From Streptomyces sp. NBC_01210 (lineage in GTDB: Bacteria; Actinomycetota; Actinomycetes; Streptomycetales; Streptomycetaceae): a DNA stretch of 64,000 bases. A program made the translations under genes and the position numbers. Shown here piece by piece: positions 34,283 through 43,257 of the stretch. The DNA is taken from positions 7,688,001 through 7,752,000 of the forward strand of contig NZ_CP108549.1 in the NCBI RefSeq assembly GCF_036010325.1, read 5' to 3'. The notes beneath the pieces were generated by a model, which made no database searches, had not been told where the DNA came from, and saw only the letters and a list, made by a program, of their open reading frames with translations. Numbering within the stretch: position 1 is the stretch's first letter; each line of letters begins with the position of its first letter.

Positions 34283-35077
34283 GTGGAGCGGCGCGATGTG
34301 CGGGGGCACTATGAGGGGCTCGCTGCCGAGTACGACGAACACTGGGTGTACGGACCGGACTACATCCCATGGATGTCAGCCCGCATCGCGGAAGCGCTGC
34401 GACTCACCGCCACCGACCGCATCGCCGACATCGGCTCCGGCACCGGCCTGTTCGCGAGTGAAGTCGCGAAGTCGCTTCAGCCTCGCCAGCCCATCCTGTG
34501 CGTCGATCCGTCCGAGGCGATGCTGCGCCAGATCGGCACACCACCCCCTCCCGGTCTGACGCCGATCGTCGCCTCCGCCGAGGACATCGCCGAGGGGCGC
34601 CGCGATCTTCCGTACGAAGAGCTCGACGCGATGTGGCTGAAGGAGTCCGTGCACCACCTGCCCGACCCGGCCCACACACTCCGCGGCCTGTCCGAACGAC
34701 TGGCGCCGGGAGGCAGGCTGCTGGTGGTAATGCTCCCGGCCACCATCCAGTACCCGCTGTTCGAAGCTGCTCTCACCCGCTTCGAGGAGCTGCAGCCCGA
34801 CCCGGCCGGCATCGTGGGCCACCTGCGCGGCGCAGGGCTGGACGCCGACCTCACCCACGTCGAGCACGAGCTGCGCATCGACCGGGACAAGTACTTGGGC
34901 ATGGTGCGTGCCCGCTACATGTCTCTGCTCGCCACGTTCAGCGACAGCGAGATCGAGAAGGGGATCGAGGAGATGCGCGCTGCCCACCCGGAGCCCGTCG
35001 TCGTGTTCCCCGACCGGTTCGCCTTCATCCTCGGAGAGCTCGAAGTGGCGGGGGAGCGGCGAGGTGGGGGCGAGTGA
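34283..35077 (+). CDS. SAM-dependent methyltransferase, class I
   Basis: A 264-residue protein with motif I IADIGSGTGLFASEVAKSL (near residue 48), the acidic LCVDPSEAML and the post-motif region LPDPAHTLRGLSERLAPGGR typical of UbiE/Methyltransf_11 enzymes on small molecules. The start is the GTG at 34283 after GAGGGG. A 29-codon frame overlaps its stop (GTG 35074 to 35163) but is too short to support. The gene is monocistronic and the substrate is unknown. Confidence 0.88.
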   Translation: MERRDVRGHYEGLAAEYDEHWVYGPDYIPWMSARIAEALRLTATDRIADIGSGTGLFASEVAKSLQPRQPILCVDPSEAMLRQIGTPPPPGLTPIVASAEDIAEGRRDLPYEELDAMWLKESVHHLPDPAHTLRGLSERLAPGGRLLVVMLPATIQYPLFEAALTRFEELQPDPAGIVGHLRGAGLDADLTHVEHELRIDRDKYLGMVRARYMSLLATFSDSEIEKGIEEMRAAHPEPVVVFPDRFAFILGELEVAGERRGGGE

Positions 35078-35625
35078 GTACCGTGGTCGATGAACGGCTG
35101 CGGCGTTTGCGGACAGAGCTGGACGATCACTCCCGTATCGCGGACCACTTGGCACTTGGGTGAATCCGAGCGTGAGTACGCGGACAGTGCACTCACGCAC
35201 TCTCCCTGGTGGATGAGGACCGCCTCGTTCTTCGGCGCGGAGGGTAGGTCCGCTCCTGCGCGGCCACCGTACGAGCCGGTCGGTGCTGGCCGCCCAGGTG
35301 GCGACGGGCGAGGTGTGGTGCGGTGGGAGTGGGGGGACGGGGCGGCGTGTGCTGCCCCGGCCGTGAGGACCGCGCTGATCGTGACGGCGGTAGCAGCACG
35401 CACCTGTAAGCAGGATCCATTCATGTGGACGTGGGCATGAACATGCCGGTGAGAGTGCTGGTTGCCTGCACTCCCGCACCCGCACCCGGTGTCCATACCG
35501 CCTCTCACGGACCGAACGGTCGTGAACTCCCCACGTCACACGAGGAGTTACTTGCCGCAGGAGATTCCTGCTGCGAGGATCGCATGATCGATCAACCTTT
35601 GACGTTGAGTATCTGGGGGCTTCGT
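35078..35625. other. Intergenic region without supported gene
   Basis: About 550 bp between two plus-strand methyltransferase genes. Open frames exist on both strands, one with a signal-peptide-like stretch on the minus strand near 35400, but none has a good ribosome-binding site or a plausible body. A GGGGG site for the next gene lies at its end. Confidence 0.4.
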
Positions 35626-36438
35626 ATGACCGGGACCGAGCCGGCTGCCGCACGGATCGACACCAGCAAGCCGCATCCGGCCCGGGTGTACGACTGGTTC
35701 CTGGGCGGCAAGGACAACTACCCGGTCGACGAGGAACTCGGCCGCCACATCATGAGCATCGACAACCGCGCCAAGCATGTCGCCCGGACCAACCGGTGGT
35801 TCATGCACCGTGCCACCCGGTGGCTGGTCGGTGAGGCGGGCGTGCGCCAGTACCTGGACGTCGGCACCGGCATCCCCACCGAGCCCAATCTGCACCAGAT
35901 AGCCCAGACCGCCGCCCCCGAGTCACGCGTCGTCTACACCGACAACGACCCGATCGTGCTCACCCACGCGGCGGCGCTGCTGCGCAGCACCCCGGAAGGC
36001 GTCACCGACTACATCCAGGCGGATGTGCGCGACCCCGGCCGCATCCTCGAACAGGCCAGGAAGATCCTGGACTTCGAGCGGCCGATCGCCCTCTCGCTCG
36101 TGGCGCTGCTGCACTTCGTCGGCGACGACGACAGCCCGTACGAGCTGGTGCGCCGACTGGTGGACGCGCTGCCGTCCGGCAGCTACCTCGTACTGTCACA
36201 GCTCACCGCCGACTTCGACCCGCTGGCCGTCCAGCGGGGCGTCGACATGTACGCGGCCGGCGGCGTCAGGCTGGTGCCGCGCTCGTACGCCGAGATCGGC
36301 CGCTTCTTCGAGGACCTCGAGCTGACGGAGCCCGGCATCGTGCAGTTGACGCAGTGGCACCCGGAGCTCGGCGTGGACGAAGTCACCGAAGGGAACGAGG
36401 CGGCCTCGCTGTACGCGGGAGTGGCACGCAAGCCGTAG
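35626..36438 (+). CDS. DUF574/PF04672 SAM-dependent methyltransferase
   Basis: A 270-residue protein of a family expanded in Streptomyces. The diagnostic N-terminus is IDTSKPHPARVYDWFLGGKD followed by NYPVDEELG. Motif I is YLDVGTGIPTEPNLHQIAQ, and RVVYTDNDPIVLTHAAAL follows. ATG 35626 is chosen because a GGGGG site precedes it and relatives begin with a short MTG-type leader. Members often sit beside WhiJ-like regulators but none is here. Biological substrate unknown. Confidence 0.93.
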   Translation: MTGTEPAAARIDTSKPHPARVYDWFLGGKDNYPVDEELGRHIMSIDNRAKHVARTNRWFMHRATRWLVGEAGVRQYLDVGTGIPTEPNLHQIAQTAAPESRVVYTDNDPIVLTHAAALLRSTPEGVTDYIQADVRDPGRILEQARKILDFERPIALSLVALLHFVGDDDSPYELVRRLVDALPSGSYLVLSQLTADFDPLAVQRGVDMYAAGGVRLVPRSYAEIGRFFEDLELTEPGIVQLTQWHPELGVDEVTEGNEAASLYAGVARKP

Positions 36439-36496
36439 TCGTAGCCCGGTCGGGCGGGAGCGGGAGGCCCCGGTCCCGCGGTACCCAAATTCTGCT

Positions 36497-36502
36497 TATG
36501 AT
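36497..36502 (+). promoter_or_regulatory. -10 element of the LysR gene, leaderless transcript likely
   Basis: TATGAT at 36497-36502 ends 6 bp before the GTG start at 36509, leaving no space for a ribosome-binding site; a leaderless mRNA is likely. Confidence 0.55.
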
Positions 36503-36508
36503 GCGCGT

Positions 36509-37414
36509 GTGTTCGATTCCCGGCACATCAAAACGTTCCATGAAGTGGTCCGCACCGGTTCGTACTCCGCGGCCGCTCGCGCGCTCGGCTATACGCAGCC
36601 GGCGATCACGCAGCAGATGAAGGCCCTCGAACGGGACGTCGGCACACCGCTGTTCATCCGGGTCGGCCGCGGCATGCGCCTCACCGAGGCCGGAGAGGCG
36701 CTGTCGCGGCACGCCGCGGTCATCCTCGACAGCATGTCCGCGGCCCAGCAGCAGGTGGGCGCCCTCACCCGGCTGCGCGCCGGACGCGTCCGTGTCTGTG
36801 CCTTCCCCAGCGCCAACGCCACCATCATCCCCGAGGCGATGGCCCGGCTGGCCGCCGGCCATCCCGGGGTCCGCGTCGAACTGCTGGAGAACGAGCCGCC
36901 GGAGTCGCTGCAGCGGCTGGTGCGCGGCGAGTGCGACATCACGCTTGCGTTCACCTATCCCGGGCTGCACGAACACGTACCCGACGAGTTGGTGGAGATC
37001 CCGCTCCTCGAGGATCAGTTGACGGTGCTGCTGCCGACCGGGCATCCGCTGGCGCGGCGGCGGGCGGTGCAGCTGGGGGATCTGGCGGAGGAGCGGTGGA
37101 TAGCGGGGTGTCTGCGCTGCCGGGCCAACCTCCTCCACGAGTGCGCGGAACAGGGCTTCGCGCCGGACATCGCGTTCACCACGGACGACAATCTTGTGGT
37201 GCAGAGCCTGGTCGCCGAAGGTCTCGGCGTCGCCATGATCCCGGCGCTCGTACTGAACTTCCTCTGCCACCGGAAGGTCACCGGGCGGGCGCTGCAGCCC
37301 GCCAGGCGGCGGCAGATCTCGGCGTACATCCTGCGGGAGCATCTGCGGATTCCGGCGACGGCTCTGGTTCTCGAGGAGCTCAAGACGGTCGCCGCGAACA
37401 AGATCGGCTGCTGA
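36509..37414 (+). CDS. LysR-family transcriptional regulator
   Basis: A 301-residue LTTR. The winged HTH occupies residues 1-60 (IKTFHEVVRTGSYSAAARAL, then TQPAITQQMKALERDVGTPL), and the periplasmic-binding-like effector domain follows from about residue 90. It is 100 bp upstream of a cysteine dioxygenase and a YeiH-type exporter transcribed in the same direction, a frequent partnership for sulfur-metabolism LTTRs. The effector may be a sulfur compound such as cysteine sulfinate or sulfite. Same-strand layout is less usual than the divergent LysR arrangement. Confidence 0.92.
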   Translation: MFDSRHIKTFHEVVRTGSYSAAARALGYTQPAITQQMKALERDVGTPLFIRVGRGMRLTEAGEALSRHAAVILDSMSAAQQQVGALTRLRAGRVRVCAFPSANATIIPEAMARLAAGHPGVRVELLENEPPESLQRLVRGECDITLAFTYPGLHEHVPDELVEIPLLEDQLTVLLPTGHPLARRRAVQLGDLAEERWIAGCLRCRANLLHECAEQGFAPDIAFTTDDNLVVQSLVAEGLGVAMIPALVLNFLCHRKVTGRALQPARRRQISAYILREHLRIPATALVLEELKTVAANKIGC

Positions 37415-37516
37415 CGTCATGAGCTGAGTCATGAGCTGAACTCATAAGCGGGGCTTGGGAAGTCGCGAAGAAACCCTCGTTGGACGTAATGGATCAGGCG
37501 GCACGACGCTGCCCGT

Positions 37517-38104
37517 ATGACCACTTCGACCGCATCCAGTGCCTCCGCAGCCTTCCGGGCGGCGCGTACGACCGACCGTCTCGACGCGCTGATCGCCGAG
37601 GTGCGCGAGGCCGTCGGGCGCGGACTGCCACCGGACCTGACGGCGTATCTGGTCGGTGAACGCCTGGCGCCGCATCTCGGAGCGGACGATCTGCTCACAC
37701 CGGAGCAGTGTGAGAGCGACCCCGCGTGCTACCGCCAGCATCTGCTCCACGCCGAGCACGACGGGAGCTTCTCGGTCGTCGCGCTGGTCTGGCTGCCGGG
37801 ACAGGGCACGTCCGTGCACGACCATGTGTCGTGGTGTACGACGGGTGTGCACGAGGGCGAGGAGCGCGAGCGGCGCTACCGCCTCCTCCCGTCCCCGACG
37901 ACCGGCACGGCCGCGCGCCTGGTCGCCACCGGAGATGTGATCAACGCGCAGGGCGCGGTGTGCGGCTTCGCTCCGCCCGGCGACATCCACCGGGTCTGGA
38001 ACGCGGGCGCGGACCGGGCGATATCGCTCCACGTCTACGGAGCGGACATCTCCCGTCTCGGCACGAGCGTCCGCCGGGTCTACGAACTGCCGGCCGACCG
38101 CTGA
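37517..38104 (+). CDS. Cysteine dioxygenase-family protein (cupin)
   Basis: A 195-residue type I cysteine dioxygenase-like cupin. The iron-binding histidines are in GTSVHDHVSWCTTGVHEGEE and the third in PPGDIHRVWNAG. It would oxidise cysteine to cysteine sulfinate using O2 in the cytoplasm. Its TGA shares one base with the ATG of the YeiH-like exporter, so production of oxidised sulfur and its export are co-translated. A related thiol dioxygenase specificity is possible. Confidence 0.9.
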   Translation: MTTSTASSASAAFRAARTTDRLDALIAEVREAVGRGLPPDLTAYLVGERLAPHLGADDLLTPEQCESDPACYRQHLLHAEHDGSFSVVALVWLPGQGTSVHDHVSWCTTGVHEGEERERRYRLLPSPTTGTAARLVATGDVINAQGAVCGFAPPGDIHRVWNAGADRAISLHVYGADISRLGTSVRRVYELPADR

Positions 38105-39168
38105 TGGCGCTGCTCCGGGAACGGGCGGCCACAGCCTCACCGTCCGGCTCCGTCTCGGCGCCGGCTCACTGGCCCGGGCTCGCGCTCGCGGTGCTCGGCG
38201 TCGCCGTGGCCTGGTCCGTGCATCAACTGGTGCCGGACATACCGATGCTGACCGCTGCCGTGGTGCTGGGCATCGTGGCCGCGCATCTGCCGGTGGCGCG
38301 CTCGATCGTCCGGGGAGCGGCCCGCCCGGGACTCTCGTACGCCGCGAAACGCCTGATGCGCATCGGCATTGTGCTGCTCGGACTGAAGCTGAGCCTGGAC
38401 GATGTGCTCGGACTCGGCTGGGCGACGGTCACGATGGTCCTCGGAGTCGTCACGCTGACCTTCTTCGGCACCTGGTGGCTGGGCCGCCGGATGGGGCTGC
38501 CCGGCGACCAGCCGCTGCTGATCGCCGCCGGGTACTCGATCTGCGGTGCGTCCGCGATCGGCGCGGTGAGCGAAGCGACCGACAGCGACGAGCGCGACGC
38601 GGCGACATCGGTGGCGCTGGTGACCCTGTGCGGGACCCTCGCCATCGCCGTACTGCCGCTGCTGCAGCAGCCGTTGGGGCTGAGCGACGCGGAATTCGGC
38701 CGGTGGGTCGGCGCGAGCGTGCACGACGTGGGCCAGGTCGTCGCCACCGCGCAGACCGCCGGTCCCGGCGCGCTCGGTGAGGCGGTCCTGGTCAAGCTGA
38801 TGCGGGTGGCGCTGCTCGCGCCGCTCGTCGCTGCGGTGGCCGTGTCCGTACGCCGCCGACGGCGGGCCGGCGCGGCATCGGGCTCCGATACGGCAGGCAG
38901 GAAGCGGCTTCCGCTCGTCCCGCTCTTCGTGGTCGGCTTCCTGGCGATGGTGGCCCTGCGCAGCACAGGCCTGCTCCCGACGGCCGCGATCGACGCGGCG
39001 CAGCGGGTGCAGGAACTACTGCTGGCCGCCGCGCTGTTCGGCCTGGGCAGCGCGGTCGACCTGCCGTCGCTGACGCGCACGGGCGGGCGGGTCGCGGCGC
39101 TCGGGCTGTGCGCGTGGGCGGTGGTGGCGGGGGTTTCGTACGCGGGAGTGCTGCTGGTGATGGGCTGA
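38104..39168 (+). CDS. YeiH-family putative sulfate/anion exporter
   Basis: A 354-residue membrane protein with 9-10 hydrophobic helices and the PF03601 signatures RLMRIGIVLLGLKLSLDDVL, LLIAAGYSICGASAIGAVSE and SVHDVGQVVATA. A charged loop near residue 260 separates the two halves. Family members are thought to export sulfate or sulfite made by taurine or cysteine breakdown. Coupling to the cysteine dioxygenase supports removal of sulfite. No partner subunit is visible. Confidence 0.92.
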   Translation: MALLRERAATASPSGSVSAPAHWPGLALAVLGVAVAWSVHQLVPDIPMLTAAVVLGIVAAHLPVARSIVRGAARPGLSYAAKRLMRIGIVLLGLKLSLDDVLGLGWATVTMVLGVVTLTFFGTWWLGRRMGLPGDQPLLIAAGYSICGASAIGAVSEATDSDERDAATSVALVTLCGTLAIAVLPLLQQPLGLSDAEFGRWVGASVHDVGQVVATAQTAGPGALGEAVLVKLMRVALLAPLVAAVAVSVRRRRRAGAASGSDTAGRKRLPLVPLFVVGFLAMVALRSTGLLPTAAIDAAQRVQELLLAAALFGLGSAVDLPSLTRTGGRVAALGLCAWAVVAGVSYAGVLLVMG

Positions 39169-39213
39169 GCCTCGCGCGGACGCGCTTCGTGAAGCCGCAG
39201 CGCGTCGCCTTTC

Positions 39214-39262
39214 GTCCGCCGTCCGCCGTCCGCCGTCCGCCGTACGTCGTCCGCCGTGCGTC
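39214..39262. repeat. Seven tandem heptamers (GTCCGCC type)
   Basis: GTCCGCC is repeated seven times with two degenerate copies in the gap between the convergent YeiH-like and TrmO-like genes. It lies outside both genes and is probably a slippage repeat. Confidence 0.7.
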
Positions 39263-39271
39263 CGTTCCGCG

Positions 39272-39706
39272 TCAGCGCTCTGAGCCTCGGCCGAGCAACG
39301 GTTTCACGTCGATGACGGGTGTGCCGTCCAAGGCTTCCAGGTTGCGCACACGGACCCGTAGCCCCTCGATGGCGACGATCTCCACGCAGTGCAGCCCCAC
39401 CGGATTGGGACGGTCGGGGGAGCGAGTGCTGAACACGCCCGTCTCCGGCCGCGACCGATCATCGCGCGGGCGCACCGCCAGCACGTCCCGGCGGGCGCGG
39501 TCGAGCCAGGTCAGCACGAGCACCTCGGTCCCGGCCTGCAGGTCGCGAATACCCTCCGCCACGCCCTGCTCGAACACCAGCCACGCCTCGGGCGAACCCT
39601 CGTCACCCTGCTTCGGAGCCTCGGCGCGACGTAGCAAGGGAGACTCGACCCGGCCGATGGGCTGCAGAACGTACGGCGGCCGCTCAGGGGCGTTCTCGCC
39701 GCTCAT
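39272..39706 (-). CDS. TsaA-like/TrmO-family tRNA methyltransferase
   Basis: A 144-residue single-domain protein with the TsaA/UPF0066 motifs: PIGRVESPLLRRAEAPKQGD, EVLVLTWLDRARRD, GVFSTRSPDRPNPVGLHCVE and LDGTPVIDVKPLL. E. coli TrmO methylates the N6 of t6A37 in tRNA-Thr. Many actinobacterial members are shorter, lacking the C-terminal domain, so substrate specificity is less sure. The ATG at 39706 overlaps the upstream stop (ATGA). Confidence 0.9.
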   Translation of the reverse strand: MSGENAPERPPYVLQPIGRVESPLLRRAEAPKQGDEGSPEAWLVFEQGVAEGIRDLQAGTEVLVLTWLDRARRDVLAVRPRDDRSRPETGVFSTRSPDRPNPVGLHCVEIVAIEGLRVRVRNLEALDGTPVIDVKPLLGRGSER

Positions 39707-40164
39707 TCGGGGATGAGCCATTGTCCGTCGCGCATGAGCTCGCGGCCCTTGAGTTCGTTCTCTTCGCGCCAGGCCTGGAGCCGCTGGGGGTGAATGCGGA
39801 AGTAGAGATAGGTGCTGCTGAGCCGGCGCGGGTCGAAGCCGGTCTTGTCGGCGAAGGCGTCGCCGGTCCCGTCCGGGAGATCGGCGGCTGCCAGCGCCTG
39901 CACCGTTCCCTCGATGAGGACGACATCGCGGGTGGGCCCGACGGCGAGGCGGACCTTGCCGGTGGCCTGGAGATTGCGGGCGGTCGGGCTGGAAGCCGCT
40001 GTGGCCACCAGCAAGGTGGTGCCGTCCCAGAGGAACGACAGCGGAATCAGATAAGGGGTCCCGCTGTCTGCGTCGGCCGTGGCCACCCATACGTCGGTGT
40101 CCCGCTCGAGCCGGCTCAGTACGTCCTGCTTGCGTTGTTTCGCGGTCCGGGCGGGCGGGGTCAT
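39703..40164 (-). CDS. Pyridoxamine 5'-phosphate oxidase-family flavin/F420-binding protein
   Basis: A 153-residue split-barrel protein: DVWVATADADSGTPYLIPLS, FLWDGTTLLVATAASSPTAR, NLQATGKVRLAVGPTRDVVL and a tail HPQRLQAWREENELKGRELM. This type of actinobacterial PNPOx-like protein commonly binds FMN, haem or F420; substrate unknown. It is coupled to the TrmO-like gene. Confidence 0.9.
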   Translation of the reverse strand: MTPPARTAKQRKQDVLSRLERDTDVWVATADADSGTPYLIPLSFLWDGTTLLVATAASSPTARNLQATGKVRLAVGPTRDVVLIEGTVQALAAADLPDGTGDAFADKTGFDPRRLSSTYLYFRIHPQRLQAWREENELKGRELMRDGQWLIPE

Positions 40165-40371
40165 CGGGAGCGGCCTCCTGAGTGCCGATCGAGATCGAGT
40201 CCGGGCGTGATGGCGGTGGTGATGACGGTGGTGATGAAGGGCGGCACGACGGGCGCGACGACGGGCGGCGCGGTCCTCGCGAGTCTGTCACGACGACCGC
40301 GCTCCACGGTGCTGTCCGGCCCGAAGAGCCCGGATCGGACCCGCGTCCACTCTCTCGTCGGCCGTCGCCGA
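40165..40371. other. Short intergenic region
   Basis: About 200 bp between the PNPOx-like start and the xylB stop, on the same strand. It contains G/C-rich GATGGCGGTGGT-like imperfect repeats at 40208-40262. No gene is supported. Confidence 0.35.
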
Positions 40372-41847
40372 TCAGCTGAGCAAGGTCGGCGCCGCCCGCT
40401 CCAGTACGGAGGAGACCCGCTCCCATGTCTCCATGTCCCGTTCCACCGGCGGCAGTTCGGCCGCGTTCCCGACCTGCCAGCTGCCCGCCACCGCCACCGG
40501 ATCCTCGCCGGTCGCTGCGCCCGCGGCGAGCGCCGCCGCACCGAGGGCGACCAGTTCGCCGCTCTCGGGAATCAGCAGGGGGCGGCCGGAGAGGCGGCGT
40601 ACGGTCTCCACCCAGTGCCGCCCCTTGGCCCCACCGCCCACCAGTCGCAGCGGGCGGGCGGCGACTTCCCTGTCGGTCGGGTCGAGGCCGCAGGTGCGCA
40701 GCACCTCGTCGAGAGCGCGCAGTACCGTCACGACCGCGCCTTCGTAGGCGGCGCCGAGGAGTTGCTGGCGGCTGGTGGTGTGGCGCAGCCCGGTGAGCAG
40801 ACCTGAGGCGGCGGGCAGATCAGGGGTGCGCTCGCCGTCGAGGTAGGGCAGCAGCACGACCTCACCGCCCGCCTCGGCGGTGTCGCGGTGCAGGCCCAGC
40901 AGGGCGGCGATCTTGTCGACCGCGAGCGTGCAGTTCAGCGTGCAGGCCAGCGGGAGGTACGTACCGTCGGCTGCGGCGAACCCGGCGAGTGCCGTGGACG
41001 CCGGCCGGGTGCGGCTGGCGGCGAAGACCGTGCCGGAGGTGCCCAGGCTGAGGGCCGGATGATCAAGCAGCCCGGCGCCGCCGAGCCCGAGGCCGACGGC
41101 GGCGGCCATGTTGTCGCCGGTGCCCGCGGCGACCGCGATGCCGGCGGGCAGGCCGAGTTCCGCGGCGGCAGCGGCGGTCAGCGAGCCGATACGGGCCGCG
41201 CCGGTGGCGGCCACCTCGGGCAGCAAGTCGGCGTCCAGGCCGATCAGTTGGAGGAGTTCGGGGTCGTACGCTCCGCCGGCGGTGGAGTACCAGCAGGTGC
41301 CCGATGCGTCGCCGGGGTCGGTGGCCGCGATGCCCGCCAGCCGTTCGGTGAGGAAGTCGTGGGGAAGGCGGACCGCGGCCGCTGCCTTGGCCGCACGCGG
41401 TTCGTGCTCACGCAGCCACTGCCACTTCGCGGCCGTCATCGAGGCCACCGGCACCGATCCGGTACGCGCCGTCCAGGCGTCCGGGCCGCCCAGCGCCTCG
41501 GTCAGGGCGGCGGCCTGGGGGGCCGAGCGGGTGTCGTTCCAGAGCAGCGCGGGACGCACCGGATGCCCGGCGCGGTCGAGGACGACCAGGCCGTGCTGCT
41601 GCCCGGCGACCGCGATGCCGGTCACGGCCGACGCGGCGAGACCGGACTCCTTGAGGCCCATGGCGACGGCCTCGCGCAGCGCGTGCCACCAGACCTCGGG
41701 ATCGCTCTCGCGTGCGCCGCTCTCGCCGGTGACCTGGTGCGCGGCCCGGCCGACGGCGAGCGTACGGCCGGTGGCGGCGTCGATGAACGCGGCCTTGGCG
41801 GACTGGGTCGAGCTGTCCACGCCGATGACGACCGTCTGGGTCGGCAT
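40372..41847 (-). CDS. xylB: Xylulokinase
   Basis: A 491-residue FGGY kinase that phosphorylates D-xylulose. Motifs: phosphate 1 loop VIGVDSSTQSAKAAFIDAA, sugar contact IAVAGQQHGLVVLDRAGHPV (in part), WNDTRSAPQAAAL, ATDPGDASGTCWYS and phosphate 2 SLGTSGTVFAAS. The adenosine motif RLVGGGAKGRHW is present. ATG 41847 follows GAGGTGAGG. It is divergent from xylose isomerase, making the full catabolic pair, and a ROK repressor lies next to the isomerase. Confidence 0.95.
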   Translation of the reverse strand: MPTQTVVIGVDSSTQSAKAAFIDAATGRTLAVGRAAHQVTGESGARESDPEVWWHALREAVAMGLKESGLAASAVTGIAVAGQQHGLVVLDRAGHPVRPALLWNDTRSAPQAAALTEALGGPDAWTARTGSVPVASMTAAKWQWLREHEPRAAKAAAAVRLPHDFLTERLAGIAATDPGDASGTCWYSTAGGAYDPELLQLIGLDADLLPEVAATGAARIGSLTAAAAAELGLPAGIAVAAGTGDNMAAAVGLGLGGAGLLDHPALSLGTSGTVFAASRTRPASTALAGFAAADGTYLPLACTLNCTLAVDKIAALLGLHRDTAEAGGEVVLLPYLDGERTPDLPAASGLLTGLRHTTSRQQLLGAAYEGAVVTVLRALDEVLRTCGLDPTDREVAARPLRLVGGGAKGRHWVETVRRLSGRPLLIPESGELVALGAAALAAGAATGEDPVAVAGSWQVGNAAELPPVERDMETWERVSSVLERAAPTLLS

Positions 41848-42011
41848 TGCCTCACCTCTCCCTCCCGGCCTATTTTGGCCGACACCCAACAAATTACGTC
41901 ACCCGGTCCCGCGCGAACAGATCGAGAACAGGTACTGATGGGCTCCTGTGATCACATGGACGGGTGCAGTATTAGTAAGGTATGAAAACAAACCCTGGAT
42001 CGAAGGCGGTC
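41848..42011. promoter_or_regulatory. Divergent xylB-xylA promoter region
   Basis: The 164-bp gap must hold both promoters and the operator for the ROK protein. An A/T-rich stretch (GGCCTATTTTGGCC at 41867-41880, itself palindromic) near xylB and ATTAGTAAGGTATG near xylA are the likely contact zones. The pairing of sites to regulator is inferred. Confidence 0.5.
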
Positions 42012-43187
42012 ATGGCGATGTCGGAACGCTTCACACCCACCCCCGAGGACAGGTTCAGCTTCGGCCTCTGGACGGTCGGCTGGCAGGGCAGGGACCCCTT
42101 CGGAGAGGCGACCCGGGCGCCGCTGGACCCCGTTGAATCCGTGCAGTACCTCGCCGGGCTCGGGGCGTACGGCGTCACGTTCCACGACGACGACCTGATC
42201 CCCTTCGGCGCTACCGAGGGTGAGCGTGAATCGCACATCAAGCGCTTCCGGCAGGCGCTGGACGCGACCGGTCTGGTGGTGCCGATGGCCACCACCAATC
42301 TCTTCACCCACCCTGTCTTCAAGGACGGCGGCTTCACCGCCAACGACCGGGACGTACGTCGTTACGCGCTGCGCAAGACCATCCGCAACATCGACCTCGC
42401 CGCCGAGCTCGGGGCCCGTACCTACGTCGCCTGGGGCGGCCGCGAGGGCGCGGAGTCGGGCGCGGCGAAGGACGTACGCATCGCTCTGGACCGGATGAAG
42501 GAAGCCTTCGACCTGCTGGGGGAGTACGTCACCGAGCAGGGGTACGACCTGCGGTTCGCCATCGAGCCCAAGCCCAATGAGCCGCGCGGGGACATCCTGC
42601 TGCCCACCGTCGGCCACGCGCTGGCCTTCATCGAGCGCCTGGAGCGGCCCGAGTTGTACGGCGTGAACCCGGAGGTCGGCCATGAGCAGATGGCCGGGCT
42701 GAACTTCACGCACTCCATCGCCCAGGCGATGTGGGCCGACAAGCTCTTCCACATCGACCTCAACGGGCAGAGCGGCATCAAGTACGACCAGGACCTGCGC
42801 TTCGGCGCCGGCGATCTGCGCTCCGCGTTCTGGCTGGTCGACCTGTTGGAGACAGGCGGCTACGAAGGGCCGCGGCACTTCGACTTCAAGCCGCCGCGTA
42901 CCGAGGACTTCGACGGGGTGTGGGCATCGGCGGCCGGCTGTATGCGCAACTATCTGATCCTCAAGGAGCGGGCCGCCGCCTTCCGCGCGGATCCGCGGGT
43001 ACAGGAGGCGCTGCGGGCCGCTCGCCTCGACGAGCTGGCCCGCCCCACCGCCGAGGACGGGTTGTCCGGGTTGCTCACCGACCGTGCGTCGTTCGAGGAG
43101 TTCGACGTCGAGGCGGCGGCCGAGCGGGGCATGGCCTTCGAGTACCTGGACCAGCTGGCCATGGACCACCTTCTCGGCGTGCGCTGA
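42012..43187 (+). CDS. xylA: Xylose isomerase
   Basis: A 391-residue TIM-barrel isomerase converting D-xylose to D-xylulose (and glucose to fructose). The active site is visible: [11 protein letters not shown] (catalytic His-Asp), [47 protein letters not shown] and [18 protein letters not shown] with the metal ligands. It is a class I, Streptomyces-type enzyme. ATG 42012 has AAGGCGG upstream; ATG 42018 is nearly equivalent. A repeat-type hairpin follows the stop. Confidence 0.97.
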   Translation: MAMSERFTPTPEDRFSFGLWTVGWQGRDPFGEATRAPLDPVESVQYLAGLGAYGVTFHDDDLIPFGATEGERESHIKRFRQALDATGLVVPMATTNLFTHPVFKDGGFTANDRDVRRYALRKTIRNIDLAAELGARTYVAWGGREGAESGAAKDVRIALDRMKEAFDLLGEYVTEQGYDLRFAIEPKPNEPRGDILLPTVGHALAFIERLERPELYGVNPEVGHEQMAGLNFTHSIAQAMWADKLFHIDLNGQSGIKYDQDLRFGAGDLRSAFWLVDLLETGGYEGPRHFDFKPPRTEDFDGVWASAAGCMRNYLILKERAAAFRADPRVQEALRAARLDELARPTAEDGLSGLLTDRASFEEFDVEAAAERGMAFEYLDQLAMDHLLGVR

Positions 43188-43196
43188 CAGCCCGGG

Positions 43197-43250
43197 TGCT
43201 TGCCGGGGCTCCGCCCCGGACCCCGCCCCTCAAACGCCGGCGGGGCTGGA
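43197..43250. repeat. Streptomyces-type intergenic GC repeat with hairpin
   Basis: GTGCTTGCCGGGG... at 43197 contains the hairpin CCGGGGC-TCC-GCCCCGG (43203-43219) and continues with CCCCGCCCCTCAAACGCCGG. The form recurs in many Streptomyces intergenic regions as I recall, and a related unit sits in the 3' end of the PKS gene (61237). It lies between the convergent xylA and ROK genes and may end both transcripts. Confidence 0.6.
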
Positions 43251-43257
43251 TTGCCTC

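Noticed and set aside
35074..35163. 29-codon ORF overlapping the methyltransferase stop
   Set aside because: Although it has a GTGA overlap, it is too short and has no recognisable features.
35193..35508. Minus-strand ORF with signal-peptide-like start
   Set aside because: No ribosome-binding site, no recognisable mature part and overlap with high-GC background; likely chance.
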